From the NCBI GenBank assembly GCA_947374125.1, contig CANCAR010000132.1, forward strand, positions 1 through 7,521: a stretch of DNA of 7,521 bases, given 5' to 3'. A program made the translations under genes and the position numbers. The stretch is from Hyphomicrobiales bacterium. Lineage in GTDB: Bacteria; Pseudomonadota; Alphaproteobacteria; Rhizobiales; Beijerinckiaceae. The notes under the pieces were generated by a model. That model saw only the letters and a list, made by a program, of their open reading frames with translations. It searched no databases and had not been told where the DNA came from. Positions 5,380 to 7,521 of the stretch are shown in pieces; position 1 is the stretch's first letter, and the number at the start of each line of letters is the position of its first letter.

Positions 5380-6582
5380 TCACCCCCGCCGTGGCGGCAA
5401 TGGCACATTCGGTGACACAAGAGTCGATGGCGGGGTTAATGGCATCAGCTCAACCGGCTCAGTCTCCGCTGCCCCGAACCACTTTTTAAAGAACCCATCT
5501 TGATCCGCGCGCGCGGTGACCACCGGAGCAACTGGCGTCGCTGCCGAGGAAGGCGCGAAGGCCGTGATCGACGGGCTGCGGCGAGGCAGAGGATTGCCCG
5601 CATGGTCCAACTCGGTTTCCTCAACCGACGACAAGGCTTCTGGCCGGCTAAACTCACCAGAGGCTGCATATTTTTCCAATAATTTCCTCTTTTCTGGCGT
5701 TCGGAACGAGGGGTGCTGATCACCATCGGCATACGACATGCGAATAGGCGCGGCTCCGCCTGCTATAAGGGCCGCCACTTTGGCTTCATCGCCCGCTGCT
5801 TTCGCCGCAATTTCCGTCGCCGCACCATCAGCAGCGGCAGTCTGGCCGCAACCCGGCGCATCTGACGCGCCAAAGGTATAGCGTGATCCGCAATAGCCAA
5901 CCGCCGGCTCGGTCTTCGTCACTTCAAACCGGTCGCTACCTTCCTTCAGATTCTTCCAGAACGGCAAATTCGGATCATTTCGGAATTTGGCAAGGTTTTC
6001 GGCGGTCATCCGGAATGGGTAGGACTGAAACTGAATCGATTTCTGGCCAGCCGCGAACGATTCGCGCATCACCGCGTAGATTTCTTCAATCTGCTCATTG
6101 GTCATCGCAAAACAGCCGCGTGACGAGCAGGTGCCATGCACCATAATATCGCCGCCATTGCGTCCGAGGGAGCGCTCCATGGGGTTTGGATATCCCACAT
6201 TGAAGGCCAGCCAGAGCGACGAGTTCGGATTCATTTGAGCAGGCGTGACCGTATAAAATCCCTCCGGAACCTGTCGGTCGCCCTCGCGCGTTTTCGGGCC
6301 TAGCTGACCAGACCAACGGCACACCGGATAGGTCTTCATCAGGGCATAGCGCCCCTTCGATGTCTGCTTCCATACCTCGATTTCCGACTCTTTTTTATAG
6401 GCACGGATCAAAATCGGCGCATCGCGGTTCGAGTCAATGTCGTCCATTGCTGCGAGGGTGGCTTTTGGAATCGGCGTTCCAGCGCGTGCCGATACACTTG
6501 CTCGATTTTGCGAAGTGCCGCATCCGGCCAAAGCCAGCAAAACGGTCAAAAAGAGAACTCGGTACAGCGCGGGCTTGGCCAT
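5380..6582 (-). CDS. YafK-type L,D-transpeptidase (YkuD domain) lipoprotein with long C-terminal extension
   Basis: The 400-residue protein starts with a lipoprotein signal: basic M-A-K, a hydrophobic run and lipobox LAGC (18-21), so Cys21 would be lipidated and the protein anchored in the periplasm. A YkuD-type domain spans ~55-215, with the catalytic block MVHGTCSSRGCFAM (147-160) holding His149 and Cys157, and the downstream FWKNLKEG (208-215) typical of YafK relatives. Family members cut or form L,D-links in peptidoglycan; the E. coli YafK relative (DpaA/LdtF) releases Braun lipoprotein from the wall. Beyond ~215 the chain adds Cys231 and Cys245, an Ala-rich helix-prone region (~248-278) and a Pro-rich tail ending VPLPPRRG, making it much longer than E. 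coli YafK (~246). It converges with the glycosyltransferase (38-nt gap) and lies 127 nt downstream of accA. The ribosome site is weak. Confidence 0.85.
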   Translation of the reverse strand: MAKPALYRVLFLTVLLALAGCGTSQNRASVSARAGTPIPKATLAAMDDIDSNRDAPILIRAYKKESEIEVWKQTSKGRYALMKTYPVCRWSGQLGPKTREGDRQVPEGFYTVTPAQMNPNSSLWLAFNVGYPNPMERSLGRNGGDIMVHGTCSSRGCFAMTNEQIEEIYAVMRESFAAGQKSIQFQSYPFRMTAENLAKFRNDPNLPFWKNLKEGSDRFEVTKTEPAVGYCGSRYTFGASDAPGCGQTAAADGAATEIAAKAAGDEAKVAALIAGGAAPIRMSYADGDQHPSFRTPEKRKLLEKYAASGEFSRPEALSSVEETELDHAGNPLPRRSPSITAFAPSSAATPVAPVVTARADQDGFFKKWFGAAETEPVELMPLTPPSTLVSPNVPLPPRRG

Positions 6583-6643
6583 GGATCATCTCTGAGAGAA
6601 AAGGGCGGTCGAATCGATGGACCAATCTTTACTCTATACGTGG

Positions 6644-6678
6644 TTTATCAGCCCTTAATAGCGTGGCTTTTTGATAAA
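6644..6678. promoter_or_regulatory. Stem-loop between accA and the L,D-transpeptidase gene
   Basis: TTTATCA (6644-6650) and TGATAAA (6672-6678) are perfect 7-bp inverted repeats. An inner AGCC/GGCT pair (6650-6653 and 6665-6668) is separated from the outer stem by a T bulge. The structure lies about 32 nt after the accA stop on the minus strand and 62 nt before the lipoprotein start. There is no T-run after it, so it could be an operator, an mRNA 3'-end stabiliser or a weak terminator. Confidence 0.35.
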
Positions 6679-6709
6679 ATCGAGATCATCAAAGAAAAGA
6701 AGCGGTTAT

Positions 6710-7521
6710 TTATAATTTCCGTCCAATCGCCAAAAACTTCTCCGCCCGCTTATCGCGGAGTTGGCCGGGTGTGAGGCCGGAAAGTGCGTTGAGTGCCTTT
6801 TCAACCGTATCGCCTACCGAGGCGATCGCCGCCTCTTTATCGCGATGGGCGCCGCCCACCGGTTCCGGAATAATCCCGTCAATAATGCCAAAGCGCAGCA
6901 AATCCTGCGCGGTTATCTTCATCGTCGTTGCCGCTTCTTGCGCTTTAGCCGAGTCACGCCAAAGGATTGAGGCTGAGGCTTCGGGCGATGCGACGGTATA
7001 GATTGAATGTTCAAGCATCAGCACCGTGTTGGTGCTGGCGATGGCTACCGCGCCACCTGAGCCACCTTCGCCGATGACAATAGCGACATTCGGCACGCCC
7101 AAGGCAAGGCAGGCATCGGTTGACCGTGCTATGGCTTCCGCCTGTCCCCGCTCTTCCGCGCCAATGCCCGGATACGCACCGGCGGTATCAACGATAGACA
7201 GTACCGGAAGGTTAAAACGTTCCGCCAGCTCCATAACGCGTACCGCCTTGCGGTAGCCTTCAGGCATCGCCATGCCGAAATTGTGCCGAATACGGCTTTC
7301 GGTGTCGGAGCCCTTCTCTTGCCCGATGATGGCAACCGATACACCTCGGAACCGGCCTATACCGGCGACAATGGCTTCATCCTCACCAAACAGGCGATCA
7401 CCTGCTAAGGGCGAGAAATCTTCGACCAATCCAGCAATATAATCCTTAAAATGCGGCCGCATCGGATGACGCGCGACCATCGCTTTTTGCCAAGGTGTAA
7501 GAGTCGCATAGAGTTCTTTTA
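6710..7521 (-). CDS. accA: Acetyl-CoA carboxylase carboxyltransferase, alpha subunit (5' end beyond window)
   Basis: AccA pairs with AccD to move the carboxyl group from carboxybiotin on AccB to acetyl-CoA, giving malonyl-CoA for fatty acid synthesis in the cytosol. The visible 269 residues include KELYATLTPWQKAMVARHP at the N-terminal edge, RPHFKDYIAGL, the crotonase-type oxyanion region DTAGAYPGIGAEERGQAEAIA and the glycine-rich GEGGSGGAVAIAS, then EASASILWRDSAKA. All are diagnostic of AccA. An ATG at 7480 is internal: the frame continues to the window edge with conserved AccA residues, so about 45-50 N-terminal residues are missing. The stop is TAA at 6712-6710. Codon use matches a resident housekeeping gene. 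Confidence 0.96.
   Translation of the reverse strand, partial: KELYATLTPWQKAMVARHPMRPHFKDYIAGLVEDFSPLAGDRLFGEDEAIVAGIGRFRGVSVAIIGQEKGSDTESRIRHNFGMAMPEGYRKAVRVMELAERFNLPVLSIVDTAGAYPGIGAEERGQAEAIARSTDACLALGVPNVAIVIGEGGSGGAVAIASTNTVLMLEHSIYTVASPEASASILWRDSAKAQEAATTMKITAQDLLRFGIIDGIIPEPVGGAHRDKEAAIASVGDTVEKALNALSGLTPGQLRDKRAEKFLAIGRKL

Noticed and set aside
5360..5380. ACCCG/CGGGT stem as a bidirectional terminator between the convergent genes
   Set aside because: The stem is only five base pairs, overlaps the lipoprotein stop codon and lacks T-runs on either side.
6360..6674. 104-residue plus-strand frame over the start of the L,D-transpeptidase gene
   Set aside because: It covers the lipoprotein signal of the real gene in antisense, has low-complexity basic composition and no family resemblance.
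7129..7480. Minus-strand frame at 7129-7344 and the internal ATG 7480 start for accA
   Set aside because: The former is an out-of-frame shadow of accA; the latter is internal, since conserved AccA residues continue to the window edge.

Overview
The window looks like an alphaproteobacterial chromosome of middling GC. The evidence is accA next to a YafK-type L,D-transpeptidase lipoprotein (a neighbourhood I associate with alphaproteobacteria, from memory) and a RuBisCO-like protein plus cupin pair like the one described in Rhodospirillum rubrum. I cannot name genus or species.

Layout. Bases 1-149 are the right end of an IS3-family insertion sequence. It abuts 150-767, a type II restriction endonuclease of the MvaI/BcnI family that has lost its N-terminus; the insertion lies immediately upstream of the catalytic D-X4-E-X-K core. 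An AT-rich stretch without recognisable genes follows (768-1030). Bases 1050-1260 then hold a decayed second copy of the upstream region and first ~44 codons of the RuBisCO-like gene found intact further on, and 1297-1396 a possible remnant of a YodC-like (DUF2158) small gene. A very AT-rich SAM-dependent methyltransferase gene sits on the minus strand (1430-2188). It is followed by AT-rich DNA, a stem-loop and a small BON-like open frame (2327-2512) that may be a remnant. So 1-2640 is a mosaic of acquired and decaying DNA.

From 2662 the sequence becomes orderly. A complete RuBisCO-like protein (379 aa) is followed 5 nt later by a small cupin (145 aa). In R. rubrum this pair works in the methylthioadenosine-isoprenoid shunt: the RuBisCO-like protein isomerises 5-methylthioribulose-1-phosphate to 1-methylthioxylulose-5-phosphate, and the cupin releases methanethiol to give 1-deoxyxylulose-5-phosphate, the isoprenoid precursor. 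A putative GT-A-type glycosyltransferase (4439-5341) comes next on the same strand. It converges on a minus-strand murein L,D-transpeptidase-like lipoprotein (5380-6582), which lies downstream of the 5'-truncated accA (6710-7521), the alpha subunit of the acetyl-CoA carboxylase carboxyltransferase.

The main points of interest are the beheaded restriction enzyme, the ancient partial duplication of the RuBisCO-like gene on the far side of the methyltransferase island, and the RuBisCO-like/cupin sulfur-salvage pair. I see no CRISPR array, tRNA, rRNA or clear new multi-gene system.
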